From NCBI RefSeq assembly GCF_028710545.1, contig NZ_JAQTTX010000001.1, forward strand, positions 31,213 to 95,212: a stretch of 64,000 nt of DNA, given 5' to 3'. The notes beneath the pieces were generated by a model that had not been told where the DNA came from, made no database searches, and worked only from the letters and a program-made list of their open reading frames with translations. A program made the position numbers and the translations under genes. Below, piece after piece: positions 37,801-45,694 of this stretch (its first letter is position 1; each line of letters begins with the position of its first letter). The stretch comes from Halothiobacillus sp. Lineage in GTDB: Bacteria; Pseudomonadota; Gammaproteobacteria; Halothiobacillales; Halothiobacillaceae.

Positions 37801-37996
37801 CCTGCGAGCCGTGGTTCTTGGTTAACGTTTCCCAGGCTTTGGGCTGCGTTTCCTGCACCCAGGCCAGTACATCAGTCGGGAACAAGGACCGTGCACGGTC
37901 GTAACTAGCCGCATCGCCTTCGGCATACAGCCAACCATGCTCGGCAAGGTAGTCGCAAATCTCGGTCTCAAAGTTGATTTCTTTGTGAAGGCTCAT
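34883..37996 (-). CDS. hsdR: Type I restriction enzyme R subunit
   Basis: HsdR is the ATP-dependent translocating nuclease of a type I system. The 1037 residues start with a PD-(D/E)XK-like nuclease region (NSIDLVLFLNGLPIATAELK), then two helicase domains with Walker A HSAGSGKTNSIAW, DEAH box VIADEAHSSQTG, FVAFTATPKNKTME and LLVANKFQTGFDQPLL. A C-terminal helical part binds the methylase. The ATG at 37996 (MSLHKEINFE) lies 12 bp from the hsdS stop. The locus is GC-richer than the AT-rich genes to its left. Confidence 0.95.
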   Translation of the reverse strand: MSLHKEINFETEICDYLAEHGWLYAEGDAASYDRARSLFPTDVLAWVQETQPKAWETLTKNHGSQAGETLLTRLRDQLDQRGTLDVLRHGIELLGLKAPLMLAQFKPALAINEDILARYAANRLRVVRQLRYSLHNENSIDLVLFLNGLPIATAELKTDFTQSIGDAVDQYRFDRNPKPKGQATEPLLSFPNGALVHFAVSNSEVQMVTKLAGPATVFLPFNLGNDGAAGNPVNPQDGHRTAYLWEQVWARESWLEILGRYLIAQRDSKKKIEKIIFPRFHQLDVTRKLQSAVLQDGPGGKYLIQHSAGSGKTNSIAWTAHFLAELHDAQHKKVFDTVLVVSDRNVIDAQLQEALFDFQRTSGVVATITNKDGSKSGKLAEALSGDKKIVVCTIQTFPFALEAVRKLAATQGKHFAVIADEAHSSQTGEAAAKLKAVLSPEELAELNDGGEISTEDILAAQMATRADEGGITFVAFTATPKNKTMELFGTRPDPSRKPAPDNVPMPFHVYSMRQAIEEKFILDVLQNYTSYKLAFKLAHDGKEIDDKEVDRSAALKGIMGWVRLHPYNIAQKVEVVVEHFRKFVSPLLDGKAKAMVVVASRLEAVRWQLAIEKYIKEHSYKIGTLVAFSGEVNDKESGPDGFTENSPALNPNLKGRDIREAFKGDEYQILLVANKFQTGFDQPLLCGMYVDKRLAGIQAVQTLSRLNRAYPGKDTTYVLDFVNDTEEVLAAFKTYHTTAELSATTDPNLVFNLRAKLDAAGLYDNFEVERVVAVELNPNAKQSELIAALEPVQDRVMKRYKAAQNALKAAQEKEDGKAIEAAQDEMNTLILFKSDMGAFLRLYTFLSQIFDYGNSAIEMRAIFYKRLLPLLEFGREREGIDLSKVVLTHHHLKNIGKKSMLLNEGDAPKLDPISEAGSGSVQEKQKAYMAEIIEKVNDLFEGELTDQDKLVYVNNVIMGKLLESETLRRQATNNTKEQFSNSPDLKTELQNANMSAYDAHTLMSTQALNSPMVQAGLLDILLNHAGLYEALRSLPAA

Positions 37997-38007
37997 AGGG
38001 ACTCTTC

Positions 38008-39327
38008 TCAGGCGAGTTGGCGAACGTCGATCTGGCCGGTAACGGTCGCGGAAATCAGCGCAGTGCGGCGTTCTTGCAAGAGGTTGATAGACTCTTCGCA
38101 AGCGCTTGTCATGGTGTTGAATCTTTCTTCCATATTCTCGATCTTCGAACAGATCGCTATCACTTCGTCTTGAGGAGGCAGCGCTACACGAATATTTTTG
38201 AACTCGTCCCAATACAGTCGAAGCCTGAAATCCGTTACCCCCCGCGAATGGCGGCGCATTTGTTCAATTGCTTGAGGGGTGCGCAGCAAATGCTCAATGT
38301 ACATAGTTTCAATCTTGTGCAGCGGACGGGCAACGACGTACGCCGGACTGACCATCCCCGAGACAGTAACTGTACCGAAACCACCTTGCCAAGCACGCAT
38401 CATGTTGTAAACAAGATCACCTGGAGAGACCTGTTTGTATTTGGAACGATCATCACTTCGTGTGACCTTTCGATCCATGTCTTTCTCGTCAATTTCTTTG
38501 TCGGAAACTCCGTGATGAATAGACACGCTAAGAATGGGGAGTTCTTCAGTTCCTGGCTCCGCAACTTCACGGAATACATTGGCGATGCGACTGACCTCCC
38601 AATGCGCCGGCACATCCCCCAGCCACTCGATGCCGGAAGGTTTCATGGGAGCGTCGGGGTTCAGTCCTTTGGTGACGGCGTGGGAGATAACGGCCTGACG
38701 CTTTTCTTTCAGCAGTTCCATCAACCGCTGCTGCTCTGCCACCAGTTCATCTATCTTCGCTGTCTCTCGGTCGAGGAAGGCGGCGATTTGGGTTTGTTCG
38801 GATTCAGGGGGGGCTGGAAAGGCGAACCGCTCAAACACGTTCTGATAAAGGTGATTGATTGTCGAACCAAAGCTTTCTAGATCGCAGAAAACTGAGAACA
38901 CATTGGATGACAGAATCCAATACATGAAGTCAGTCGTATATGTATTACGGGGGCGTGCGACAAATATCCCGCTGTTGAGGCACGCCGGACGGTCGAGGTT
39001 TGAAACGATGGCAAGCTTGCCAATGGTGCCATCTTTTGTAATGAGTAGATCGCCATTCTGCAATTGGATGAATGGGTCATCGTCATATCGCTCCTGCTCG
39101 ACCTGATAGCACTCGTCCCACTTGACAAATTTCTCTCTGAAGTCGCTCCCAGTCACCAAGTAGGCAAATGATTGTTCTCGAAATTCTTCGGACGTTAGAC
39201 CTTTCCATCCAACTCGAGCTTTCAAATAGGTTGTGCGCTTGATCTGCGGAATATCCCAATGCTCTGGCACTTCCCCCAGCCACTCCACGCCACTGTCCTT
39301 GTACTTCGAGTAGCGCGGGAAACTCAT
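38008..39327 (-). CDS. hsdS: Type I restriction enzyme specificity subunit
   Basis: The 439-residue protein has the two-repeat layout of HsdS. Each target-recognition domain is introduced by a similar motif ([13 protein letters not shown] near the start; [13 protein letters not shown] near residue 225) and each ends in a long helix ([38 protein letters not shown]...). It decides the DNA site for both methylation and cutting. It is full length, not a half-S. It overlaps hsdM by 4 bp. Confidence 0.95.
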   Translation of the reverse strand: MSFPRYSKYKDSGVEWLGEVPEHWDIPQIKRTTYLKARVGWKGLTSEEFREQSFAYLVTGSDFREKFVKWDECYQVEQERYDDDPFIQLQNGDLLITKDGTIGKLAIVSNLDRPACLNSGIFVARPRNTYTTDFMYWILSSNVFSVFCDLESFGSTINHLYQNVFERFAFPAPPESEQTQIAAFLDRETAKIDELVAEQQRLMELLKEKRQAVISHAVTKGLNPDAPMKPSGIEWLGDVPAHWEVSRIANVFREVAEPGTEELPILSVSIHHGVSDKEIDEKDMDRKVTRSDDRSKYKQVSPGDLVYNMMRAWQGGFGTVTVSGMVSPAYVVARPLHKIETMYIEHLLRTPQAIEQMRRHSRGVTDFRLRLYWDEFKNIRVALPPQDEVIAICSKIENMEERFNTMTSACEESINLLQERRTALISATVTGQIDVRQLA

Positions 39328-41078
39328 GCCGTCAGCCCACCGATCATCGTCAGGATGCGGTCGGTGACGCCTTTGAGTTCGGCATCAATCTCGGCTAATG
39401 GGCGTGGGGGCTTGAACACATAGAAGTGCCGATTGAAGGGAATCTCATATCCGACCTTGGTTTTGTCGGGGTCGATCCACGCATCCGGTGCATGAGGTAA
39501 TACTTCGCGTTTGAAGTAAGTGTCCACATCCTCAGAGAGCGGCACATTCTCGGTATCGCGCAGAGATGAATCCGGCACGGGCTTGCCTTTGGCCTTGCCC
39601 TTGGTGGCGAGCACGATGTTGCCCGCCTCGTCGCGGGTGGGGCGCTCAACCGTAATGGTGCGGTAGCCAAAGTCTTCATTCTCGAAGATGCGACTGATGG
39701 GTACGGATGAGCCGTCCACCTCAATACTAGCTTCTTCAAATTGACCGAACAGGCGGGTGATTTCGTCGATGTGTTCCGGGCTGAGTTCTTTGCGTTTGCT
39801 GCCAAGGCTCTTGCGCATTTTTTGCCAGAAACTGCTGGCGTCGATCAACTGCAGCTTGCCTTTGCGGGCGGCCGGCTTGCGGTTGCTGACAATCCAGACA
39901 TAGGTGCTGATGCCGGTGTTGTAGAACATGTCGGTGGGCAAACCGATGATGGCTTCGACCAGATCGTTCTCCAGCATGTAGCGGCGAATCTCGCTTTCGC
40001 CCGAGCCTGCGCCACCGGTAAACAGTGGCGAGCCATTGAGCACGATGCCAAAGCGACTGCCGCCATCCACGGCAGGGCGCATTTTTGAGACAAGGTGCAA
40101 CAGAAACAGCAGCGAGCCATCACTCACACGCGGCAGGCCGGGGCCGAAACGGCCATTGAAGCCCATCTGCTCAGCTTCTTTACGGATTTCCTTTTCGATT
40201 TTCTTCCATTCCACGCCGAAGGGCGGATTGGACAGCATGTAGTCGAAGTGTTTGCCGACCAGGCCATCGGCAGAGAGGGTGTTGCCGAAGATGATGTTGG
40301 CAATGTCCTGCCCCTTGATGAGCATGTCGGCCTTGCAGATGGCATAGGACTCGGGGTTGAGTTCCTGCCCGTACATGACCAGTCGGGCATCGGGGTTGAG
40401 GCTGGACAGGTGCTCTTCGGCCACACTCAACATGCCGCCGGTGCCAGCAGTGGGGTCGTAGAGCGAACGCACCACGCCGGGCTTGGTAAGGGCCTCGTCA
40501 TCCTCGATGAACAACAGGTTCACCATGAGCCGAATCACTTCGCGCGGGGTGAAGTGTTCCCCGGCGGTTTCGTTGGATAATTCGGCGAACTTGCGGATCA
40601 GTTCCTCGAACACGGTGCCCATCTCTTCATTACTGACGGCATCAGGGTGCAGGTCGATGTTGGCGAATTTCTCAGTGACGAGATAAAGCAGCCCGGACTT
40701 GGCCAGCTTGTCGATCTGGGTGTGAAACTCGAAGCTCTCGAAAATATCCCGCACTTCGGGCGAGAACGCCTGCAAGTAGGCACGCAGGTTTTCACCAATG
40801 TGATCCTGATCGCCCATGAGCTTTTTCAGATCGAGCGGCGAGGTGTTGAAAAAGAGCTGCTTGGACGCCCGCAGGAGGAACGGCTCCGGATTGAGCCCCG
40901 CCTTCTCCCGCAAGACCAGTTCGGCTAACACGGCAGGCTTGGTGGCTTCCAGAACACAATCGAGGCGACGTAAAACCGTAAACGGAAGAATGACCTTGCC
41001 GTATTCCGATTGCTTGTAGTCACCACGAAGAAGATCAGCCACGGACCAGATGAAAGAGGAAAGGTTGGGATTGGACAT
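39324..41078 (-). CDS. hsdM: Type I restriction enzyme methylase subunit
   Basis: HsdM is the N6-adenine methyltransferase. The 584 residues from ATG 41078 contain an N-terminal helical domain ([18 protein letters not shown]), [14 protein letters not shown], the SAM motif [10 protein letters not shown] and the catalytic motif LSNPPFG. A TTG at 41114 could extend it by 12 residues. hsdM-hsdS-hsdR overlap or nearly touch, so the three are one operon read leftward. Confidence 0.95.
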   Translation of the reverse strand: MSNPNLSSFIWSVADLLRGDYKQSEYGKVILPFTVLRRLDCVLEATKPAVLAELVLREKAGLNPEPFLLRASKQLFFNTSPLDLKKLMGDQDHIGENLRAYLQAFSPEVRDIFESFEFHTQIDKLAKSGLLYLVTEKFANIDLHPDAVSNEEMGTVFEELIRKFAELSNETAGEHFTPREVIRLMVNLLFIEDDEALTKPGVVRSLYDPTAGTGGMLSVAEEHLSSLNPDARLVMYGQELNPESYAICKADMLIKGQDIANIIFGNTLSADGLVGKHFDYMLSNPPFGVEWKKIEKEIRKEAEQMGFNGRFGPGLPRVSDGSLLFLLHLVSKMRPAVDGGSRFGIVLNGSPLFTGGAGSGESEIRRYMLENDLVEAIIGLPTDMFYNTGISTYVWIVSNRKPAARKGKLQLIDASSFWQKMRKSLGSKRKELSPEHIDEITRLFGQFEEASIEVDGSSVPISRIFENEDFGYRTITVERPTRDEAGNIVLATKGKAKGKPVPDSSLRDTENVPLSEDVDTYFKREVLPHAPDAWIDPDKTKVGYEIPFNRHFYVFKPPRPLAEIDAELKGVTDRILTMIGGLTA

Positions 41079-41091
41079 AGTGAGGACGTAA

Positions 41092-41244
41092 TTACCGAGT
41101 GATGAGCGATTCAATAGGCAGGCGATCTTTAATATCCCAGAGTATCTTTGACATAGGCGCTTTAGGCAACGTTGGGTTTTGTTCGCGCACTACCTGGATC
41201 GCGCCAAGTGCTTGGTATAGAACTGTCCGTACGATGGTTTGCAA
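41092..41244 (-). CDS. Possible short gene or gene remnant upstream of hsdM
   Basis: From TTG 41244 a 50-residue frame runs to TAA at 41092-41094, ending 13 bp before the hsdM ATG. The translation looks protein-like ([26 protein letters not shown]) but matches no family I know. It has no ATG start at the front and could be the tail of a deleted gene. Confidence 0.25.
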   Translation of the reverse strand: MQTIVRTVLYQALGAIQVVREQNPTLPKAPMSKILWDIKDRLPIESLITR

Positions 41245-41470
41245 CGGCTGATTGCTGGCTCAGAACCTGTGGGCCGGCTGAGCCTCAGCGTGTAAGTTTG
41301 CAGCAGTGCATGGGCGGCAATGAAAGCAGCATCTGTCGATAGAAAGGGCTGTTATCAGGAAAAGATGCACGCAATGGTGTGTTTGGTCCGCCGCACATAA
41401 GCTGCAACGGATGTCATTGTGAGTATGCACTTAGATGACTGGATGCGCTCCATGCAGCACATTGAAAAAA
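41245..41470. other. Non-coding stretch between hsdM region and the antitoxin gene
   Basis: I see no intact gene here. This is the position where the toxin partner of the antitoxin would be expected; only short frames are present. The hsdM promoter probably lies here. Confidence 0.5.
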
Positions 41471-41728
41471 TCAGATGATCTCTTTGCCTAGCGGCGGGCT
41501 ACTCATCCAAAGGCGCTCCTCTTCGCTGACTGGAGCTGTGAAATCACATTGAGCCAGTAAATCGGCGAGTTTATATCGAGGTTTCTGCACAGGTTTAACG
41601 ACGATTTGGCCTGCATTGATACCAATGTCCACCGAGTCGCCAGCCGTCAAATCAAGTTTATCAAGGATATTTTTCGGCAACGTCAAACCGATTGATTTGC
41701 CAAGTTTCCTCAATTTGGTGTGATGCAT
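41471..41728 (-). CDS. MazE/PemI-like antitoxin (AbrB fold) without toxin
   Basis: The 85-residue protein fits the swapped-hairpin AbrB fold of MazE/ChpS antitoxins (MHHTKLRKLGKSIGLTLPKN, then LTAGDSVDIGINAGQIVVKP). The ATG at 41728 has AGGAG five bases upstream. A MazF/PemK toxin gene normally follows directly, but no such gene is found downstream or upstream. It may be an orphan antitoxin or a free-standing regulator. Confidence 0.75.
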   Translation of the reverse strand: MHHTKLRKLGKSIGLTLPKNILDKLDLTAGDSVDIGINAGQIVVKPVQKPRYKLADLLAQCDFTAPVSEEERLWMSSPPLGKEII

Positions 41729-41811
41729 ACGTACTCCTGTAGCCATTTGACACCCCCTGAAAGCCGAGATGTCTAGTTTAGAGATGTCCGGTCAGCCAAA
41801 GCGCCCCCATC

Positions 41812-42057
41812 CTATTGGGCATCTTTGGTTTCGGGCTTTTCCAAAGATATGCGCAGACTGCCCCCAAGCACGTTCGTCAGTCGGTATAGGACGAAAAGCG
41901 ATGGGTTCGCGATACCACGCTCCAATTGGGAAACATAGGTGCGATCCACTTCGGCCTGTAAAGCCAACGCCTCCTGAGACAAGCCGACGGCACGACGCGC
42001 AGCCTTGATGTCTTTGGCTAACCTATTCTGAAGCTGCTGGAATGTCTCGCTATTCAT
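41812..42057 (-). CDS. XRE-family helix-turn-helix regulator
   Basis: The 81-residue protein consists almost wholly of an HTH_3 domain (LSQEALALQAEVDRTYVSQLERG, then NPSLFVLYRLTNVLG). It is similar in size to controller or antitoxin-type repressors. It is divergent from a plus-strand gene; the 81-bp space between them has the small palindrome ATTCCACGGAAT (42087-42098). It could regulate that pair, the hsd locus or other element genes. Confidence 0.82.
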   Translation of the reverse strand: MNSETFQQLQNRLAKDIKAARRAVGLSQEALALQAEVDRTYVSQLERGIANPSLFVLYRLTNVLGGSLRISLEKPETKDAQ

Positions 42058-42138
42058 CACGCTACGATGAATGTGGCGAGACTATCATTCCACGGAATAT
42101 AATCTACATATTAACAATAACTTTAGGGTTTCAGAAAT

Positions 42139-42591
42139 ATGTTTCGAACTGATACAGATGCGCAGATTCCGTGGCCCAAGGCTCTCGGGATGCTTTGGCA
42201 GAGGATTGAGCTGGTCTCAAAACTTCCTTATTTCCTGGTCACGGTGCACCAGCCAGAAAGCGAGGAGGATGTGGCATTTCATACAACTTTGGTCTTCAGC
42301 AACATTCAGGCAGTCCTTGGGATTGCTGAAGAACCTGAGAATAAGTTTGAAGTAGTTCGGGTTGATCTTCTCAGCCCCGATTATCTCAATGGATCAAGTG
42401 GGTTCAAATTGGACCAGCTGGTAGAGGTATGGCTAGAAAAGCAAACAGGGGGGCAGCGCTTTGTGCTTGCAGATGGCACCCGCATGGAGATGGAAGGTAA
42501 TATGTTGCCAACAAGCCCGATCAGCTATGAAAAAGTGCTCTCATTGCCAACTGACTTCGCCACTCCGACAGTTAGTGATCTTCAGCGCTAG
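42139..42591 (+). CDS. Unknown protein divergent from the HTH regulator
   Basis: The 150-residue acidic, soluble protein has no signal peptide and no motif I recognise (MFRTDTDAQIPWPKALGML... VEVWLEKQTGGQRFVLADG). It is the only plus-strand gene in the left half of the element. Confidence 0.55.
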   Translation: MFRTDTDAQIPWPKALGMLWQRIELVSKLPYFLVTVHQPESEEDVAFHTTLVFSNIQAVLGIAEEPENKFEVVRVDLLSPDYLNGSSGFKLDQLVEVWLEKQTGGQRFVLADGTRMEMEGNMLPTSPISYEKVLSLPTDFATPTVSDLQR

Positions 42592-43022
42592 TCTTGGAGC
42601 AGCTGTTGGGTGACCAGGTACACGGTGCGCAACTGGCACCTGATCGTAATGCCTTTCGGTTTTCTCGTAGGCCGCTATTCAGGCTTGTAGAGCAAATGAA
42701 CAGCGGACGGGAAAAGGTTAGCAAAAGCCAAGACAAAAGCAAGCTGACGGGGTGTTTGGTTTATGGCAAGGAAAACAATGTGATTTGAATCGCCACCAAT
42801 TCTCTAGACACTTTTCAGCCGTCCATGGTGTCGCCGCCCATAGTCGGCTTTGGCCAAATTCCTGAGTATCACTATTTTTGATGGAACGCCCCGTATCTCG
42901 GACATTGCGGTCGATCACTAAGGATGTCGTAGAAGACTGGTCAGCGATTTAAAGCCAGACTTATATTGAAACATCCGATTTACTTTACCACTAACGGCTG
43001 AAATCCGATCGGAGGGGCGTCG
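42592..43022. other. Intergenic stretch holding the left IS-like end
   Basis: These 431 bp contain no convincing gene. They hold the left inverted repeat (42786-42828) of the pair flanking the SEC-C gene. Frames of 60-66 codons exist on both strands but lack start signals and family resemblance. Confidence 0.5.
42786..42828 (+). repeat. Left IS3-like inverted repeat flanking the SEC-C gene
   Basis: The repeat starts TGAATCGCCACCA and contains CTCTAGACACTT and GCCGTCC. The same sequence occurs inverted at 45620-45661, with 34 of the first 39 bases identical. The TGAA...CGCC tip resembles ends of IS3-family elements. No transposase lies between the two copies. Confidence 0.8.
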
Positions 43023-45488
43023 TTAAGGCATACAGCATTGCTTGAACTTCTTTCCGCTTCCACAGGGGCAGTGATCATTACGACCGATCTTGCCAAAATT
43101 GGCAACGAAACGCGTGAGCCGTTTTTCTTTTAAATTAGCAGCATTGGCTCGAAGCCGTTCATGCTGTTCATGTGAAAGCCCGAGCAACGAGACGGTCGAC
43201 ATTGTGACCCTAGTCGGGCCCGTGGGGCCATATGTCAACTCGAGCAGAGTTCGGTCAGATTCGCCAGTAACAATCATGGCCACTTGTGTATGCTCAGTAG
43301 CCCTTTCGTGGCTCAATTCGACGATGCCCTCGATGTTCACAAATATTGTTAGCCGGATGTTGCCAACCGTTGACAATGGCAGGCAGCGTCCCCGTTCCGG
43401 TATTACAGCCAGCTCCTCATCAATCCATTTACTTAGGTTAAACCTCCAATCCCCGTCAAAATCCAGCAGAAAACTTGCGATTCTTGAGCGGTGGGGCAAG
43501 TTTTGATGCGTGAGAAGATTGATAATCTCTCTGAGTCGAGGTGGGACTTCCTGTGTCGGCAAGGACGGATTCTCCGATCCTATGAGCTTCTCGGAGAAGT
43601 ACGCGTCGATCGCAGAGCGATAGCCATTGAATTGCAATCGCCCCGCGTTATTAGAAAGCTCGTCCGCGTGCATCGCGTAGTTGTTGTGCTCGAGGTATAG
43701 TCCGAGATGGTCCAGTTCGTCGTCGAGCTGAAGTTTCTCCGATTGCGCGGCGCGCATACGCTGTTCGACATAGTGGAGAAAGTCGAGTGGACCGGCGAAG
43801 ATATCGCTGTATACCTGAAGATCCGAGAGTGAAAGTGACCAGATTGGTTCATCAGCAACGTCAATCCCGATTTTATGCAAGTGCTGAACTTGAGCTGCGA
43901 GTTCGGTAAAGGAATCAAGTGTGACTGTGCAAATGGTCTTACTGCGATAATCCCCTCTACGTAGCGTGCCGACTCGCTGACGTTGTTCATCAAAGATCTC
44001 GACTTCTTCGCTGCCTTCCAAATAGTTTAGGAATCGTTGTCCCTGTTTACTGGGGGCCCCAACAAGCGCTTGTAGTGACTTGACGTAAGCGGGCAAGTCA
44101 CTGGCAGGTGATGTGTAAGTGAATGCGCCAGCCTTTACCTCAATGATGAATAGGTGGTCATCATATGCAATGATGCAATCGGTTTCGGCAAAGTTTTTTT
44201 TGCTGCCTGACTCCGAGACCACCGGGTAGTAGACCTCGCGAAGTACGGTCGCTCCTGGCAGAAGCCGGGTGAAATAATCCACAGGTAGTTCTTCCGACAT
44301 CTCTTTCCGCTTGCGGATCCACTCCTGCTTTTCTGATCCTGACCGCTGGAATATCTGCTTCTCAAGTTGACGATAAAAGTTGTCAAAAAGTGAGTGGAGT
44401 TCGAAGCAGTAGTACGTATCATTGAACTTCAGGAATGGACGCCGAAATATCGGCTGTATTCGGAACGGCCAGCCTTTAAACTCGCCATCGGCAAGAAAGT
44501 TCGTTTCCTGACCGGGTGCCCATGAGAAATCTTCAAGGAATGCCGTCGGCAAATTGGTTATTTTGCAAAGGTCGAAAAGTCCTGTATTTCCGAACAACGC
44601 ATCCATGCTTTGATGCAAAGTATCTTGATGGCCCAACCTGCTGGTTACCTCATGAATAAGATCGCTAGGCGATTCAAATTCATAAACCATATCTTTTTGA
44701 TTTTCCATCCGATCGACTTCGGCCATGACCTCAGCGTGTATTTGGCGCACGGACGTCATCGCTTCATGAAATCCGAAGGTCAATGATCGCCAAATTTTCC
44801 GGATTTCTGCGGTGAGTACGTCCGAGGTGATCCCATACGCAGCTTCGATCAGTTTGGACTGATTTCTTAGCAGATCCGCGATTAGGTCTGCCTGATGTAC
44901 CTGATAGTTGTCTCCGCGAACGTTGCACCAATGCATCTGAGCGCGAACAAAAAACAGCTCCATAGCATCGTCATACACGGTTCCTTCTGCTTTTCGATGA
45001 GCTGTCGAGCAGCTTGGATACTCGAAGTTCAACTTCCTGAAAAGCGCAGCGACGTTCAGTCGGAGATCTGACCAATCGTCGTCGGTAAGCTCGGTTTTTT
45101 GGGCATCGCCCCTCGGGGCCGCTGCGATCACACTCTGCACATAATCGATCATCCGCAACGCAATGGCGTCATCTTCCGTTATGTCTACCTCGACCTTGAT
45201 GTGCTGGCTGGACATAAAGTTTTCATGCCACGCGCGCACCAAGAGTTGGTCGGGTGGCAGCACGCTAACGGCTGAGATGATCCGACAAACAAGATCGTCT
45301 ATTTCCTGGACCACAGTGGTGTAGCGGGCTGCGAGTTTTGTGAGGAGCTCGTCGTGTTGCTTTTCAGTACGGTTGGATGCCAGCACGACTTGATTGCCAA
45401 ATCGAGCAACATGGAGCGGACCGTTGGAGAATATCTCGTCCGGAATTGCCGCTTTATCTGTGCCGAAGCGTTTATTACGTTTTCCCAT
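43023..45488 (-). CDS. SEC-C and nuclease-domain protein, candidate SspH
   Basis: The 821-residue protein ends in a SEC-C zinc motif (GRNDHCPCGSGKKFKQCC). In its middle a PD-(D/E)XK/NERD-like nuclease signature appears as ETDCIIAYDDHLFIIEVKAG. The N-terminal 350 residues are helical without known motifs. It is the last gene after sspBCD and the ATPase and receiver-like genes, the place of the third effector gene in the reported SspABCD-SspFGH system. SspFGH is described as damaging DNA that lacks phosphorothioate; the nuclease motif fits that, but the SspH assignment rests on order only. It is separated from the upstream genes by a hairpin and an IS-like repeat. Confidence 0.7.
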   Translation of the reverse strand: MGKRNKRFGTDKAAIPDEIFSNGPLHVARFGNQVVLASNRTEKQHDELLTKLAARYTTVVQEIDDLVCRIISAVSVLPPDQLLVRAWHENFMSSQHIKVEVDITEDDAIALRMIDYVQSVIAAAPRGDAQKTELTDDDWSDLRLNVAALFRKLNFEYPSCSTAHRKAEGTVYDDAMELFFVRAQMHWCNVRGDNYQVHQADLIADLLRNQSKLIEAAYGITSDVLTAEIRKIWRSLTFGFHEAMTSVRQIHAEVMAEVDRMENQKDMVYEFESPSDLIHEVTSRLGHQDTLHQSMDALFGNTGLFDLCKITNLPTAFLEDFSWAPGQETNFLADGEFKGWPFRIQPIFRRPFLKFNDTYYCFELHSLFDNFYRQLEKQIFQRSGSEKQEWIRKRKEMSEELPVDYFTRLLPGATVLREVYYPVVSESGSKKNFAETDCIIAYDDHLFIIEVKAGAFTYTSPASDLPAYVKSLQALVGAPSKQGQRFLNYLEGSEEVEIFDEQRQRVGTLRRGDYRSKTICTVTLDSFTELAAQVQHLHKIGIDVADEPIWSLSLSDLQVYSDIFAGPLDFLHYVEQRMRAAQSEKLQLDDELDHLGLYLEHNNYAMHADELSNNAGRLQFNGYRSAIDAYFSEKLIGSENPSLPTQEVPPRLREIINLLTHQNLPHRSRIASFLLDFDGDWRFNLSKWIDEELAVIPERGRCLPLSTVGNIRLTIFVNIEGIVELSHERATEHTQVAMIVTGESDRTLLELTYGPTGPTRVTMSTVSLLGLSHEQHERLRANAANLKEKRLTRFVANFGKIGRNDHCPCGSGKKFKQCCMP

Positions 45489-45589
45489 TTGTTAGCAGGT
45501 ACCTAATGGCGGTTAGAGTGTTGGCCCAATAGGTCAAAAGCATGTCTTACGCTTATGTATGGTGTCCAGAACAAACTTCTTTTCTGTGA

Positions 45590-45621
45590 GGGTTCTACCC
45601 CGCTTTATCGGGGTAGAACCC
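45590..45621. repeat. Perfect 13-bp stem hairpin upstream of the SEC-C gene
   Basis: GGGTTCTACCCCG (45590-45602) and CGGGGTAGAACCC (45609-45621) flank the loop CTTTAT. There is no U-run on either strand, so it is not a typical terminator. It abuts the right IS-like repeat. Confidence 0.8.
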
Positions 45622-45661
45622 AGGACGGCAGGGAAGTGTCTAGAGGACTGGTGGCGATTCA
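45620..45661 (-). repeat. Right IS3-like inverted repeat flanking the SEC-C gene
   Basis: This is the inverted partner of 42786-42828. On the minus strand it starts TGAATCGCCACCAGTCCTCT. Together the repeats enclose 2.88 kb with only the SEC-C gene. Flanks (GTGATT left, GCTTCA right) show no clear target duplication. Confidence 0.8.
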
Positions 45662-45694
45662 GCTTCATAATTCGGTGATAAGGGCATTACCTGT

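Noticed and set aside
42594..42918. Two short frames (64 and 66 codons) after the unknown gene at 42139
   Set aside because: They overlap on opposite strands, lack ribosome sites, and one runs through the IS-like repeat.
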